Shown here: piece after piece, positions 54,916 through 64,000 of the stretch | Layout: every line of letters starts with the position of its first letter | How positions within the stretch are numbered: position 1 is the first letter of the stretch | Assembly (NCBI RefSeq): GCF_030272705.1 | Contig: NZ_JARFYM010000007.1 | Location: 124,001-188,000, forward strand | Direction of reading: 5' to 3' | Length of the DNA stretch: 64,000 nt | Origin: Rhizobium mayense | GTDB taxonomy: Bacteria; Pseudomonadota; Alphaproteobacteria; Rhizobiales; Rhizobiaceae | Program-made: the position numbers and the translations under genes | The notes under the pieces: generated by a model | The model's database searches: none | What the model was told of the DNA's origin: nothing | Seen by the model: the letters and a program-made list of their open reading frames with translations, nothing else

Positions 54916-57576
54916 TCAGCGATCGAGAACGTCCGCTTCTGTCGGCACGAGAATCTCGCGCTTGCCCGCATGGTTGGCCGGCCCGATCAGACCTTCCTGT
55001 TCCATGCGCTCGATCAGCGAGGCGGCGCGGTTATAGCCGATGCCGAGCCGGCGCTGGATATAGGAAGTCGATGCCTTGCCGTCACGCAGCACGATCGCCA
55101 CCGCCTGATCGTATGGATCCTCCGAATCGGAGAGGTTGGCCGTACCCGCTGGACCGTGACCATCGTCGTCGCCGTCCTCGTCGGCGGTGATTGCATCGAG
55201 ATATTGGGGTGAGCCCTGCGTTTTCAAGTAGGAGACGATGTCTTCCACTTCGCCGTCGGAGACGAAGGGCCCGTGCACGCGCTGGATGCGTCCGCCACCG
55301 GCCATGTACAGCATATCGCCCATACCGAGGAGCTGTTCGGCACCCTGCTCGCCGAGGATCGTGCGGCTGTCGATCTTCGACGTCACCTGGAAGGAGATGC
55401 GCGTCGGGAAGTTCGCCTTGATCGTGCCGGTGATGACGTCGACCGATGGGCGCTGCGTCGCCATGATGACATGGATGCCCGCGGCACGCGCCATCTGCGC
55501 CAGGCGCTGCACCGCACCTTCGATATCTTTGCCGGCGACCATCATCAGGTCGGCCATTTCGTCGATGATGACGACGATGTAGGGCATCGGCTTCAGATCG
55601 AATTCCTCGGTCTCGTAGATCGCCTCGCCTGTTTGGCGATCGAAGCCGGTCTGAACGGTACGGCTGATCGCCTCGCCCTTGGCGACCGCCTGCTCGACGC
55701 GGGTATTGAAGCCGTCGATGTTGCGCACGCCGATCTTCGACATCTTCTTGTAGCGCTCTTCCATTTCGCGGACGGTCCATTTCAGCGCGACGACAGCCTT
55801 CTTGGGATCGGTGACCACAGGCGAGAGCAGGTGCGGAATGCCGTCATAGACGGAGAGTTCCAGCATTTTCGGATCGATCATGATCAGGCGGCATTGCTCC
55901 GGCGTCATGCGGTACAGCAGCGACAGGATCATCGTGTTGATGGCGACGGATTTACCCGAGCCGGTGGTGCCGGCGACGAGCAGATGCGGCATCTTGGCGA
56001 GATCGGCGATAACAGGTTCGCCGCCGATCGTCTTGCCGAGCGACATGGCGAGCTTGGCCTTGGAGCTTTCGAAATCACGGCTGGCGATGAGCTCGCGCAG
56101 ATAGACCGTCTCACGGGTGGAATTCGGCAATTCGATGCCGATAGCATTGCGGCCGGGGACGACGGCGACGCGGGCGGCGATCGCGCTCATCGAGCGGGCG
56201 ATATCGTCGGCAAGGCCGATGACGCGGGACGATTTAATGCCCGGCGCCGGCTCCAATTCATACAGCGTCACGACCGGGCCCGGACGGACGTGGATGATCT
56301 CTCCCTTGACGCCGAAGTCCTCGAGCACACCCTCGAGCATACGGGCATTCTGCTCCAACGCATCGGAAGACAGCGTCGCGTCCCGCACGATCGTCTTCGG
56401 CTCGGCGAGCAGGTGCACGGCCGGAAGCTGGAAGCCATAGGGGCGAATGAAGGAGGTCTGCGCCTCGCGCTCGGCGCGGACGCCAGGCTTCGGCCGGGCG
56501 GCGGCGGGAACGACACGGTGACCGGGAACCTTTGGTGAAGCAGGACGCAGCGCCCATTCGTCGTCTTCGTCATCCGGGAGGATGCCCGCCGGACGCGGCA
56601 GCTCGCGTTCATAGGACGGATCGTCGTCCTCATCCTCATCATCGTCGATATTCATCGACGGCGGAGAAACGACGCGGCGTGGCGCCGGGCCGTCCATCGA
56701 CGGTTCGAGACGCTCGCCGCGGACAACCTGCGCCTTGGCACGCACCGGCTCGTTCAGCGTACCGAACTCATCATCATTGAAATCGTAGGGCGCATCGAAG
56801 GCTTGATCGCGACGCTTGCGCGGACCCATGCCGAACAGGCGGCGAAGCCGCGCCTGCCAATTGTACCAGGCATGCATGAGGGCGCCGAAGGCCAGGAAGC
56901 CGCCGCGATCGTCATCCTCTTCGTCATCTCCGACATTGCGGGCGCGGCTCTGCGTGTTTTGATAGTCCTCTTCGTCCTCGTCCTCCTCGTCTTCCACCAG
57001 GCTGCGGCCGACAACGCCGGCTGCGAACAGCATGAGCCAGGCGGCCGGGATCGCGAGAACAGAGCCGAACACGGTAGCGAAGACGCCGCGCGGATAGGTG
57101 CCGATGAAAAGGGCGGGAAAGCGCAGGACGATGTCGCCGATGACGCCGCCGATACCGTTCGGGATCGGCCAGGTCGGAGGTGCGGGGAAACAGGCAATGG
57201 AACCGGCAGCGACAATGGCCCCGCCGACCCAGGCGCCGAGACGAGCCGGCACACGATGAATCCTGCGATTGGAAATCAGCGCGAAAGCCCAGGCGACGAC
57301 CGGCAGCAGTGCGACGACCGAGGCAAGTCCCAGCGCCTGCATCATGATGTCTGCAAAGGCAGCACCCGGAAAGCCGAGTATATTGGTCGGCGCATTGCTG
57401 GTGGCGTAGGAATAGCTGGGGTCCATGACGTTCCAGGTCGCCAGTGCCGCAACGGCGAGCGCCAGCAGGAACAGCAGCGCGAAGCCGCTAAGGCCCCTCA
57501 CCTGCCGCCAAACGACTACCGAAAGCGAGAAGCGGTCGGGACGACCGCCCAACGCTGCCGAATTGCTTCTGCCCAT
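54916..57576 (-). CDS. ftsK: DNA translocase FtsK
   Basis: Septal DNA pump that sorts chromosome ends, 886 aa. N-terminal membrane domain (about 25-190, four helices), an acidic linker ([11 protein letters not shown] and later tracts), the motor with Walker [17 protein letters not shown] near residue 540 and [31 protein letters not shown], then the C-terminal gamma winged helix ([23 protein letters not shown]). The ATG 57576 is used; GTG 57606 would add ten codons. Confidence 0.96.
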   Translation of the reverse strand: MGRSNSAALGGRPDRFSLSVVVWRQVRGLSGFALLFLLALAVAALATWNVMDPSYSYATSNAPTNILGFPGAAFADIMMQALGLASVVALLPVVAWAFALISNRRIHRVPARLGAWVGGAIVAAGSIACFPAPPTWPIPNGIGGVIGDIVLRFPALFIGTYPRGVFATVFGSVLAIPAAWLMLFAAGVVGRSLVEDEEDEDEEDYQNTQSRARNVGDDEEDDDRGGFLAFGALMHAWYNWQARLRRLFGMGPRKRRDQAFDAPYDFNDDEFGTLNEPVRAKAQVVRGERLEPSMDGPAPRRVVSPPSMNIDDDEDEDDDPSYERELPRPAGILPDDEDDEWALRPASPKVPGHRVVPAAARPKPGVRAEREAQTSFIRPYGFQLPAVHLLAEPKTIVRDATLSSDALEQNARMLEGVLEDFGVKGEIIHVRPGPVVTLYELEPAPGIKSSRVIGLADDIARSMSAIAARVAVVPGRNAIGIELPNSTRETVYLRELIASRDFESSKAKLAMSLGKTIGGEPVIADLAKMPHLLVAGTTGSGKSVAINTMILSLLYRMTPEQCRLIMIDPKMLELSVYDGIPHLLSPVVTDPKKAVVALKWTVREMEERYKKMSKIGVRNIDGFNTRVEQAVAKGEAISRTVQTGFDRQTGEAIYETEEFDLKPMPYIVVIIDEMADLMMVAGKDIEGAVQRLAQMARAAGIHVIMATQRPSVDVITGTIKANFPTRISFQVTSKIDSRTILGEQGAEQLLGMGDMLYMAGGGRIQRVHGPFVSDGEVEDIVSYLKTQGSPQYLDAITADEDGDDDGHGPAGTANLSDSEDPYDQAVAIVLRDGKASTSYIQRRLGIGYNRAASLIERMEQEGLIGPANHAGKREILVPTEADVLDR

Positions 57577-57741
57577 AATATCCAGCCCGTTCGTTATCGA
57601 AAGCACAAGCGAATCGGCGTCATGCCACTCACCCAGTACGTCAGCTCTACCTAATCAGAGGAGGGTTAATGGCATGTTAACCATGCGGGCGCGGCGGCCG
57701 AATCAGTGAAATTATGGCCATGGGCAAAAGCGGCCGCGCAT

Positions 57742-57769
57742 AAAAAAGGCCCGAACGAAAGTCCGGGCC
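57742..57769 (-). terminator. Rho-independent terminator of amtB
   Basis: On the minus strand GGCCCGGAC-TTTC-GTTCGGGCC is followed by TTTTTT. Lies 85 bases after the amtB stop codon. Confidence 0.85.
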
Positions 57770-57853
57770 AAGAGCGGCTTATCTCAATGAAATAGGCCGC
57801 GACGGGATGTTCAGCAGCGCCGGAGCATTGTCCCGGCGCCGCAATCTCCGGAT

Positions 57854-59296
57854 TTAAGAAGCGTGGTAAGCAGCTTCGCCGTGAGAAGCGAGGTCGAGAC
57901 CTTCGCGCTCGGCTTCCGGCGTTACGCGCAGGCCGATAATGATGTCGACGATCTTGTAGAGGATCGCCGAACCGATGCCGGACCACAGCAGCGTGGTGAG
58001 AACTGCCTTCAGCTGGCTGAGCAGCTGCGTTGCCGTGCCCGGATAGGAGGCTGCGAAGTCAGCCGTCGAGTAGTCGACGATGCCAGCGCCGCCAAGGGCC
58101 GGATTGACCAGGATACCGGTCATCAGGGCGCCGAAAATACCACCGACGCAATGGACGCCGAAGACGTCGAGGCTGTCGTCGTAGTTGAACTTGTTCTTCA
58201 CGACGTCGACGAAGAAGTAGCAGATCGGCGAAACCAGGATACCGAGGACGATCGAGCCCATCGGGCCGGCAAAGCCGGCAGCCGGCGTGACGGCAACGAG
58301 ACCGGCGACGGCACCCGAAGCTGCACCGAGCATCGATGCTTTGCCACGGGTGAAGGTTTCAACGAGGCACCACGAAAGGGCTGCAGCAGCGGTGGCGACG
58401 AAGGTGTTGATCATCGCAAGCGAAGCGTAAGCATTTGCTTCAAGGTTGGAACCGGCGTTGAAGCCGAACCAGCCGACCCACAGCAGCGATGCGCCGACCA
58501 TGGTGAGCGTCATCGAATGCGGCGCCATGATCTCCTTCTTGTAACCGGTACGCTTGCCGAGCATGATCGCGCCGACCAGACCGGCAATGCCGGCATTGAT
58601 ATGGACGACCGTGCCGCCGGCGAAGTCGAGCGCGCCGAAGCCGAAGACCATGCCCGACGGAGCCGAATAAGAGCTCGGACCACCCCAGTACCAAACCATG
58701 TGGGCGATCGGGAAGTACACGAAGGTGACCCACAGGAAGACGAAAAGCATGACGGCCGAGAACTTGATGCGCTCGGCGAAGGCGCCGACGATCAGGGCCG
58801 GCGTTATGCAGGCGAAGGTCATCTGGAAGCAGACATAGGTGAGCTCAGGAATGCCGACGCCCTTGGTGAAGGTTTCGACGAGATCCTTCGAATCGGTGCT
58901 GACGCCGGCAAGGAAAGCCTTGGAGAAGCCGCCGACAAAACTGTTCAGCGCGCCGCCATCTGTGAAGGCGAGCGAGTAACCGTAGACGCACCAGATGATC
59001 ATGACCATCGCGGTGATCATGAAGACCTGCATGAGGACAGACAGCATGTTCTTGGCGCGGACGAGACCGCCGTAGAACAGCGCCAGGCCCGGAATGGTCA
59101 TGAGGAGGACGAGAACCGTGGAAACCAGCATCCAGGTATTGTCACCCTTGTCCATGGTGATTGCCGGTGCTGCGGCAGCGGCTGCCGGGGCTGCGGCCGG
59201 CGCGGCTTGCTGCGCAAAGGCGATTGCCGGCGCGAGCAAGGCCGCAGAAAGCGCGCCTACCCGTGCAAGAGTGGAGGAAAGCTTAGTAGATGTCAT
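57854..59296 (-). CDS. amtB: Ammonium transporter
   Basis: Inner-membrane ammonium channel, 480 aa: signal peptide (about 1-28), an Ala-rich periplasmic stretch, then 11 helices with the Amt blocks ALFYGGLVRAKNMLSVLMQ, DFAGGTVVHINAGIAGLVGA, VHCVGGIFGALMTGI. The pore histidines are in VVHIN and FGVHCVGG. Start ATG 59296 follows AGGGAG. 27 bases downstream of glnK, the classical PII-regulated pair. Confidence 0.96.
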   Translation of the reverse strand: MTSTKLSSTLARVGALSAALLAPAIAFAQQAAPAAAPAAAAAAPAITMDKGDNTWMLVSTVLVLLMTIPGLALFYGGLVRAKNMLSVLMQVFMITAMVMIIWCVYGYSLAFTDGGALNSFVGGFSKAFLAGVSTDSKDLVETFTKGVGIPELTYVCFQMTFACITPALIVGAFAERIKFSAVMLFVFLWVTFVYFPIAHMVWYWGGPSSYSAPSGMVFGFGALDFAGGTVVHINAGIAGLVGAIMLGKRTGYKKEIMAPHSMTLTMVGASLLWVGWFGFNAGSNLEANAYASLAMINTFVATAAAALSWCLVETFTRGKASMLGAASGAVAGLVAVTPAAGFAGPMGSIVLGILVSPICYFFVDVVKNKFNYDDSLDVFGVHCVGGIFGALMTGILVNPALGGAGIVDYSTADFAASYPGTATQLLSQLKAVLTTLLWSGIGSAILYKIVDIIIGLRVTPEAEREGLDLASHGEAAYHAS

Positions 59297-59323
59297 TGCA
59301 AATAACTCCCTGATCGGCCGCTC

Positions 59324-59794
<471 letters not shown>

Positions 59795-59886
59795 TTAACG
59801 GATTTACTTTGGGCCGCTAATAAAACGGCACCCCGATGCGCTTCACGCGCTTAAATTTATAGCAATTTTATAAATTTGCGCAAAAT

Positions 59887-60771
59887 TTAATCATTTGCCT
59901 TTTTACGAATCAACCCTTCCTGCGCAACCGACGCAATCAGGACACCGGATCTCGTAAAAAGGCTACCACGGGCCAGCCCGCGCGCACCCGAAGCACTCGG
60001 ACTGTCCTGGGTGTAAAGCAGCCAGTCGTCGAGCTTGAACGGCCGGTGGAACCACATGGCATGGTCGAGGCTCGCGACCTGCAGCCTCGAGTCGAAGACC
60101 GACGTGCCATGCGCATGCAGCGCCGCATCGATGAGCGTCATATCCGAAAGATAGGCGAGCACGGCATTCTGATAGAGCCGGTCGTCCGGCGCCGGTCCCG
60201 TCAGGCGAACCCAGATATCCTGACGCTCGCTGGGCTGCGAACGGGAGAAATAGCGATCGAGAGACACCGGCCGGATTTCGATGGCGCGCTTTCGCTCCCA
60301 ATAGCGGCGTACATTTTCCGGCGCACGAGCAAGATAGCGTTCCTTGATCTGCTGTTCGTCCATCAGTTCTTCCGGAGCTGGCACCTTCGGCATCTCGCCT
60401 TGATGCTCGAAGCCCGGCTCATCGATCTGGAAGGAAGCCGTCATCGCAAAGATCGCCTTGCCGTGCTGAATCGCCAGAACGCGGCGCGTATTGAAACTCG
60501 AGCCGTCCCGAAGCCGGTCGACCTGATAGAGGATGGGGACGGCGGGATCGCCGGGGAGCATGAAATAAGCGTGCAGCGAATGCACGAAACGATCGTCCGC
60601 CACGGTTCGCTGCGCCGCCATCAGCGCCTGGCCGATGACCTGCCCGCCGAAGACGCGCTGCCAGCCGACCTGCGGGCTGTTGCCGCGAAACAGGTTCATC
60701 TCGATCGTTTCCAGATCCAATGTCGCGAGCGTGACTTGCATGGCGGTCAGTTTCTCGTTCTCGCGCGACAT
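59887..60771 (-). CDS. tesB: Acyl-CoA thioesterase II
   Basis: Double hot-dog thioesterase, 294 aa, which frees fatty acids from acyl-CoA in the cytoplasm. Family blocks: GNSPQVGWQRVFGGQVIGQALMAA, LHAYFMLPGDPAVPI, and the second domain LASLDHAMWFHRPF-like (VASLDHAMWFHRPFKLDDW) and LTRSGVLIASVAQEG-like end. The ATG 60771 has GGAG 11 bases upstream; the longer 5' reading is not family-like. Divergent from the UbiH-type gene. Confidence 0.93.
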   Translation of the reverse strand: MSRENEKLTAMQVTLATLDLETIEMNLFRGNSPQVGWQRVFGGQVIGQALMAAQRTVADDRFVHSLHAYFMLPGDPAVPILYQVDRLRDGSSFNTRRVLAIQHGKAIFAMTASFQIDEPGFEHQGEMPKVPAPEELMDEQQIKERYLARAPENVRRYWERKRAIEIRPVSLDRYFSRSQPSERQDIWVRLTGPAPDDRLYQNAVLAYLSDMTLIDAALHAHGTSVFDSRLQVASLDHAMWFHRPFKLDDWLLYTQDSPSASGARGLARGSLFTRSGVLIASVAQEGLIRKKAND

Positions 60772-60854
60772 TTTGAATAAACTCCGAAGGTAGGAACCAC
60801 GAATGGGATGCTCTATATAGAACAGGAAACGACAGTCGGACACGGGGAAGCGTT

Positions 60855-62069
60855 ATGTTGGACATGCTGGTAGTGGGTGGCGGTTATGTGGGTCTTGCCG
60901 CTGCGGTCGCCGTCAAGCAGGCAGCACCCCATCTTGACGTCATGGTCATAGAGGCAGCCCCGGAAACCGCATGGAAAAAAGATATGCGTGCTTCGGCGAT
61001 CATCGCCGCCGCCACGAAGATGCTGGAAGTCTTCGGCGTCTGGGACGAGATCAAGCCGGAAGCGGAGCCGATCACCAGAATGATCGTCACCGATTCACGC
61101 ACGGGCGATCCCGTGCGGCCGGTATTTCTGACTTTCGACGGCGAAGTGGAGGAGGGTCAGCCCTTCGCCCATATGGTCCCGAACCTCGCCATGGTCGGCG
61201 CTCTGCGCGGCGCCTGCGAACGCCTCGGCATCGCGATTCGCCACCGTGTCAGCGCGACAGACTTCAAGACGGGGGACGCCAACGTCACGCTGACGCTCTC
61301 GGACGGCAGCACGCAGGAAGCGCGGCTGCTGGTCGCCTGCGATGGTGTGCGCTCCAAGCTCCGCGACATGGCGGGCATCAAGACCGTAAGCTGGGATTAT
61401 GGCCAGTCCGGCATCGTCGTGACCGTCGAGCACGAACGGCCGCACAATGGCTGCGCCGAGGAACATTTCCTGCCTTCCGGACCTTTCGCCATCCTGCCGC
61501 TGAAGAACAATCGCGCCTCGCTCGTCTGGACCGAGCGCACACCGGACGCCGACCGGCTCGTCGCCTCCGACGATCTGGTGTTCGAAGAGGAACTGGAGCG
61601 CCGCTTCGGCCATAAGCTCGGCGCGCTTCACACGGTCGGCGACCGCCGCGCCTTCCCGCTCGGCCTGACGCTTGCCCGCGCCTTCGTGGCACCGCGCTTT
61701 GCGCTCGCCGGCGACGCGGCCCACGGCATCCACCCCATCTCCGGCCAGGGGCTCAATCTCGGTTTCAAGGATGTTGCGGCGCTGGCCGAAACCGTCGTCG
61801 AAGCCGACCGCCTTGGCCTCGATATCGGCTCGATCAACATCCTCGAACGCTACCAGACCTGGCGGCGTTTCGACACCTTCCGCATGGGGGTGACCACCGA
61901 CGTGCTGAACCGGCTGTTTTCCAATGATATCACGCCAGTGCGAATCGCCCGCGATTTCGGCCTCGGCCTCGTCGACCGGCTGCCGAAACTCAAATCCTAC
62001 TTCATCGGCCAGGCTGCGGGCACGGCCGCCAGGGACAATCCACGGCTTCTCGCCGGAGAGGCGATCTGA
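60855..62069 (+). CDS. UbiH/UbiF/COQ6-type FAD hydroxylase
   Basis: 404 aa FAD monooxygenase of the ubiquinone-synthesis group. GxGxxG dinucleotide motif LVVGGGYVGLAAAVAV at the start, the DG motif VACDGVRSKLRDMAG, and GDAAHGIHPISGQGLNLGFKD. Which ring carbon it hydroxylates (UbiH, UbiI, UbiF or UbiL-like) cannot be told. Single gene; divergent from tesB by 83 bases. Confidence 0.9.
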   Translation: MLDMLVVGGGYVGLAAAVAVKQAAPHLDVMVIEAAPETAWKKDMRASAIIAAATKMLEVFGVWDEIKPEAEPITRMIVTDSRTGDPVRPVFLTFDGEVEEGQPFAHMVPNLAMVGALRGACERLGIAIRHRVSATDFKTGDANVTLTLSDGSTQEARLLVACDGVRSKLRDMAGIKTVSWDYGQSGIVVTVEHERPHNGCAEEHFLPSGPFAILPLKNNRASLVWTERTPDADRLVASDDLVFEEELERRFGHKLGALHTVGDRRAFPLGLTLARAFVAPRFALAGDAAHGIHPISGQGLNLGFKDVAALAETVVEADRLGLDIGSINILERYQTWRRFDTFRMGVTTDVLNRLFSNDITPVRIARDFGLGLVDRLPKLKSYFIGQAAGTAARDNPRLLAGEAI

Positions 62070-62097
62070 ATAAGCACTATCGGGAAGAAAACCAGCC

Positions 62098-62286
62098 TCA
62101 GTCCTCTATACGCCGCGCTTCCGAGATCAGCATGATCGGAATGCCGTCTCGGATAGGATAGGCGAGCCGTGCCTTTTCCGACACCAGCTCGTTCCTCTCG
62201 CGATCGTAACTCAGGCGCCCCTTGGTAAGAGGGCAGACGAGCAGGTCGAGCAGCTTCGGGTCCACTTTGCTGACCGTGATGTCCAT
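62098..62286 (-). CDS. Trm112-like (UPF0434) small protein
   Basis: 62 aa. Zinc-ribbon-like Trm112 fold: [19 protein letters not shown] and [17 protein letters not shown] are typical of UPF0434. Only one Cys is kept, so no zinc knuckle. Eukaryotic and archaeal relatives activate methyltransferases; the bacterial role is not established. Nine bases after the LON-domain gene, so co-transcribed. Confidence 0.9.
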   Translation of the reverse strand: MDITVSKVDPKLLDLLVCPLTKGRLSYDRERNELVSEKARLAYPIRDGIPIMLISEARRIED

Positions 62287-62295
62287 TGCAAACCC

Positions 62296-62955
62296 CTATT
62301 GCAGTACGGAATCGGTGTCGCCGAAGCGGGCGAGCACGATCTCGATGATGGCGATGAAAGTTTCCGCCCTTGTCTTCAGGTCGGGCGCCTCCAGAAGCGC
62401 CTGTTTCTCGGCAGGGTCGAAGGGCGCCATCATCGCCAGTGAATTCACCAGCGTCATGTTGCTGGCGCGCTCCACACTCTCCCAATCCGCCTCCAGCTTG
62501 TTGGCGTCGAGATAGGCCCGGAAGGCGGACAGGAGAGCCGAGCGATCGACGCTGTCTTCCTCGTCGCGCGACTTGAGGTCGGAAATGAAAGGCGTGATCC
62601 GGAAGGTGCGGTAGGGTTGATGGGTGATGATCTCGTCCATCAGCCGGAAGCGGCAAATGCCTGTCAGGGAGGTGATATAGCGGCCGTCCCCGGTCTCGGC
62701 GAAAGACGTGATCCGCCCAAGGCAGCCGACATGCGAAAGATGCGCCGTTTCCGGCGTCTCGCTGAGCGCCGGCTGCACGATGCCAACCAGCCGGTTGCCG
62801 GCGATCGCCGCATCGAACATGGAGAGATAGCGCGGCTCGAAGATGTTGAGCGGCAATTGCCCGGTTGGCAAAAGCAGAGCGCCGGACAGGGGGAACACAA
62901 CCACCGATTCCGGCAGGTCGCTTGGCTTCAGATATCTGGCATTGCCGACTTGCAT
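62296..62955 (-). CDS. LON substrate-binding domain protein
   Basis: 219 aa with a LON N-terminal (PUA-like) domain only: VVFPLSGALLLPTGQLPLNIFEPRYLSMFD, then LSHVGCLGRITSFAETGDGRY and TGICRFRLMDE. No ATPase or protease part, so it is not the Lon protease; such stand-alone proteins bind peptides or partners of unknown identity. Ribosome site GGGAATC upstream of ATG 62955. Probably in an operon with the thioredoxin-like gene upstream and Trm112-like gene downstream. Confidence 0.88.
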   Translation of the reverse strand: MQVGNARYLKPSDLPESVVVFPLSGALLLPTGQLPLNIFEPRYLSMFDAAIAGNRLVGIVQPALSETPETAHLSHVGCLGRITSFAETGDGRYITSLTGICRFRLMDEIITHQPYRTFRITPFISDLKSRDEEDSVDRSALLSAFRAYLDANKLEADWESVERASNMTLVNSLAMMAPFDPAEKQALLEAPDLKTRAETFIAIIEIVLARFGDTDSVLQ

Positions 62956-63186
62956 GATTCCCGTCCCGCTACATCACTGCGTCGTGCGTCTCGATAAGAC
63001 ACGCAGGAACGATACCTCAGCGGCGATTATCCCGTCACACTCCGCGCCAAAGGACAATGTGGGCCCCTCTCCCGAAAACACAAGAGCATTTCCGGGCGAA
63101 ACTTCGAAGCATTTTGTCTTCAACTGCGTTCGAGGCAGGCACGATGCTCCGGATGGAACGATCGCGCCCCTCGAATGCGCAATGCC

Positions 63187-64000
63187 TCAAGAAAAGAGGA
63201 TTGACGAAAGCTTGCGCCGCGCGGCAATGGTTGCGGGATCCTTCGGACCCCAAACCTCGAAGAATTGCAGCAACTGACGGCGCGCACCGTCGTCGTCGAA
63301 GCCGCGGTCGCGGTGCATGATCGTCAGCAGATGCTCGGCGGCCTCGTCGCGCTTGCCTTCGACATTGCGGATCTTTGCGAGTTTGACGCGCTGCTCATGA
63401 TTGTCGGGATTGATCGCCAGCTCATGCTCGAGCGCCACCGGATCGCCGAGCTTGCGGGCTTCTTCGATCTGATCGAGCTTCTTCACCACAGCCTGGATGC
63501 CGGCATCGTTGGCAAGCGTTTCCGGCAGATCCGTCAGCGCCTCGCGCGCCCGTTGGCTCTGGCCGGCGGCGATCATGCATTCGGCCATACCGGCAAGCGC
63601 CTTGGCGTTTTCCGGGTCGGCCTGCAGCACCGCGCCGAACAGCTCGGCGGCGCCATTGATATCGCCGCCTGCCAGAAGACCGGCTGCCTCTTCCAAAATC
63701 GCTTCGATCTCCGCCGCCTGATCGCCGGCTCCGTCAGCCGGACCGCCGAGGCGATCGACGAACTGACGAACCTGGCTTTCCGGAATAGCGCCCATGAAAC
63801 CGTCGGCTGGACGGCCGTTGACGAAGGCGATGACGGCCGGAATGGATTGGATACCGAGCTGACCGGGGATGGCCGGATGATCGTCGATGTTCATCTTGAC
63901 CAGCTTGACGCGGCCCTTGCCCTCATTGACGACCTTTTCCAGAACCGGCGTCAGCTGCTTGCACGGGCCGCACCAGGGCGCCCAGAAATCCACCAGCACC
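63187..64000 (-). CDS. Thioredoxin/TPR co-chaperone-like protein (5' end outside window)
   Basis: 271 codons are visible; the start lies beyond the right edge. Thioredoxin domain with VDFWAPWCGPCKQLTPVLE (active CGPC) and the cis-proline region GIQSIPAVIAFVNGRP. After it comes a TPR-like helical part (NGAAELFGAVLQADPENAKALAGM). This is the YbbN/CnoX type, a redox-regulated holdase that hands clients to GroEL. It lies upstream of the LON-domain gene on the same strand. Confidence 0.92.
   Translation of the reverse strand, partial: VLVDFWAPWCGPCKQLTPVLEKVVNEGKGRVKLVKMNIDDHPAIPGQLGIQSIPAVIAFVNGRPADGFMGAIPESQVRQFVDRLGGPADGAGDQAAEIEAILEEAAGLLAGGDINGAAELFGAVLQADPENAKALAGMAECMIAAGQSQRAREALTDLPETLANDAGIQAVVKKLDQIEEARKLGDPVALEHELAINPDNHEQRVKLAKIRNVEGKRDEAAEHLLTIMHRDRGFDDDGARRQLLQFFEVWGPKDPATIAARRKLSSILFS

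Noticed and set aside
57863..59305. A 480-codon open frame antisense to amtB
   Set aside because: Same ends as amtB and only charged low-complexity sequence.

Overview
The window is a stretch of alphaproteobacterial chromosome, almost certainly from a Rhizobium-group species (R. leguminosarum/R. etli-like). The support is high GC with strong GC3 bias, conserved rhizobial housekeeping order (ffh, chorismate mutase, rpsP, rimM, trmD, rplS; dapF, mtaB, ftsY, ispZ; glnK, amtB; the ccm cluster), families typical of Rhizobiales (IalB, DUF2794, DUF1223, DUF1232), and several rhizobial-type intergenic palindromes. The species call is inference. I see no rRNA, tRNA, CRISPR array, transposase or integrase. 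About 92 percent of the sequence is gene.

Layout. 1-12 kb: the end of typA, a transglutaminase-like protein, a GST/MarR pair that looks inserted at the 3' end of the oligopeptidase gene dcp, LysE-type exporters with a MarR regulator, argG, an SDR enzyme and rlmN. 12-22 kb: IalB-type secreted protein, DUF1232, phhB, a low-molecular-weight phosphatase convergent with thpR, tesA divergent from an ABC exporter of the YbbA/YbbP type, a BI-1/YccA protein, a GNAT enzyme, DUF2794 and DUF1223. 22-29 kb: acnA divergent from ccmABCDG (cytochrome c maturation). 29-33.4 kb: a tightly packed minus-strand operon dapF-mtaB-ftsY-ispZ that ends in what looks like a truncated DUF2585 gene.

33.5-46 kb: small accessory genes, then the plus-strand translation/SRP cluster ffh-chorismate mutase-rpsP-rimM-trmD-rplS, an amino-acid ABC transporter (binding protein plus permease, no ATPase here) and leuC. 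46-51 kb: an accessory redox island (EamA exporter/MarR; SDR, aldo/keto reductase and cupin facing a LysR regulator; a second aldo/keto reductase). 51-64 kb: an L,D-transpeptidase, a CenR-like response regulator with a stand-alone cyclic-nucleotide-binding protein, xthA, lolA, ftsK, the nitrogen-control pair glnK-amtB behind a sigma-54 promoter, tesB, a UbiH-type hydroxylase, Trm112-like and LON-domain proteins, and the 3' part of a thioredoxin/TPR gene.

The most notable signals are small-scale: a second, diverged copy of the dcp 3' end beyond the GST/MarR module; two palindromic repeats inserted in frame, in opposite orientation, in the acidic N-terminal region of ftsY; a repeat that supplies the stop codon of the chorismate mutase gene; two copies of a nested inverted-repeat element 24 kb apart; paired MarR-type operators; and a Tat-like signal on LolA. 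I did not find a clearly new multi-gene system; the bulk is ordinary core chromosome.
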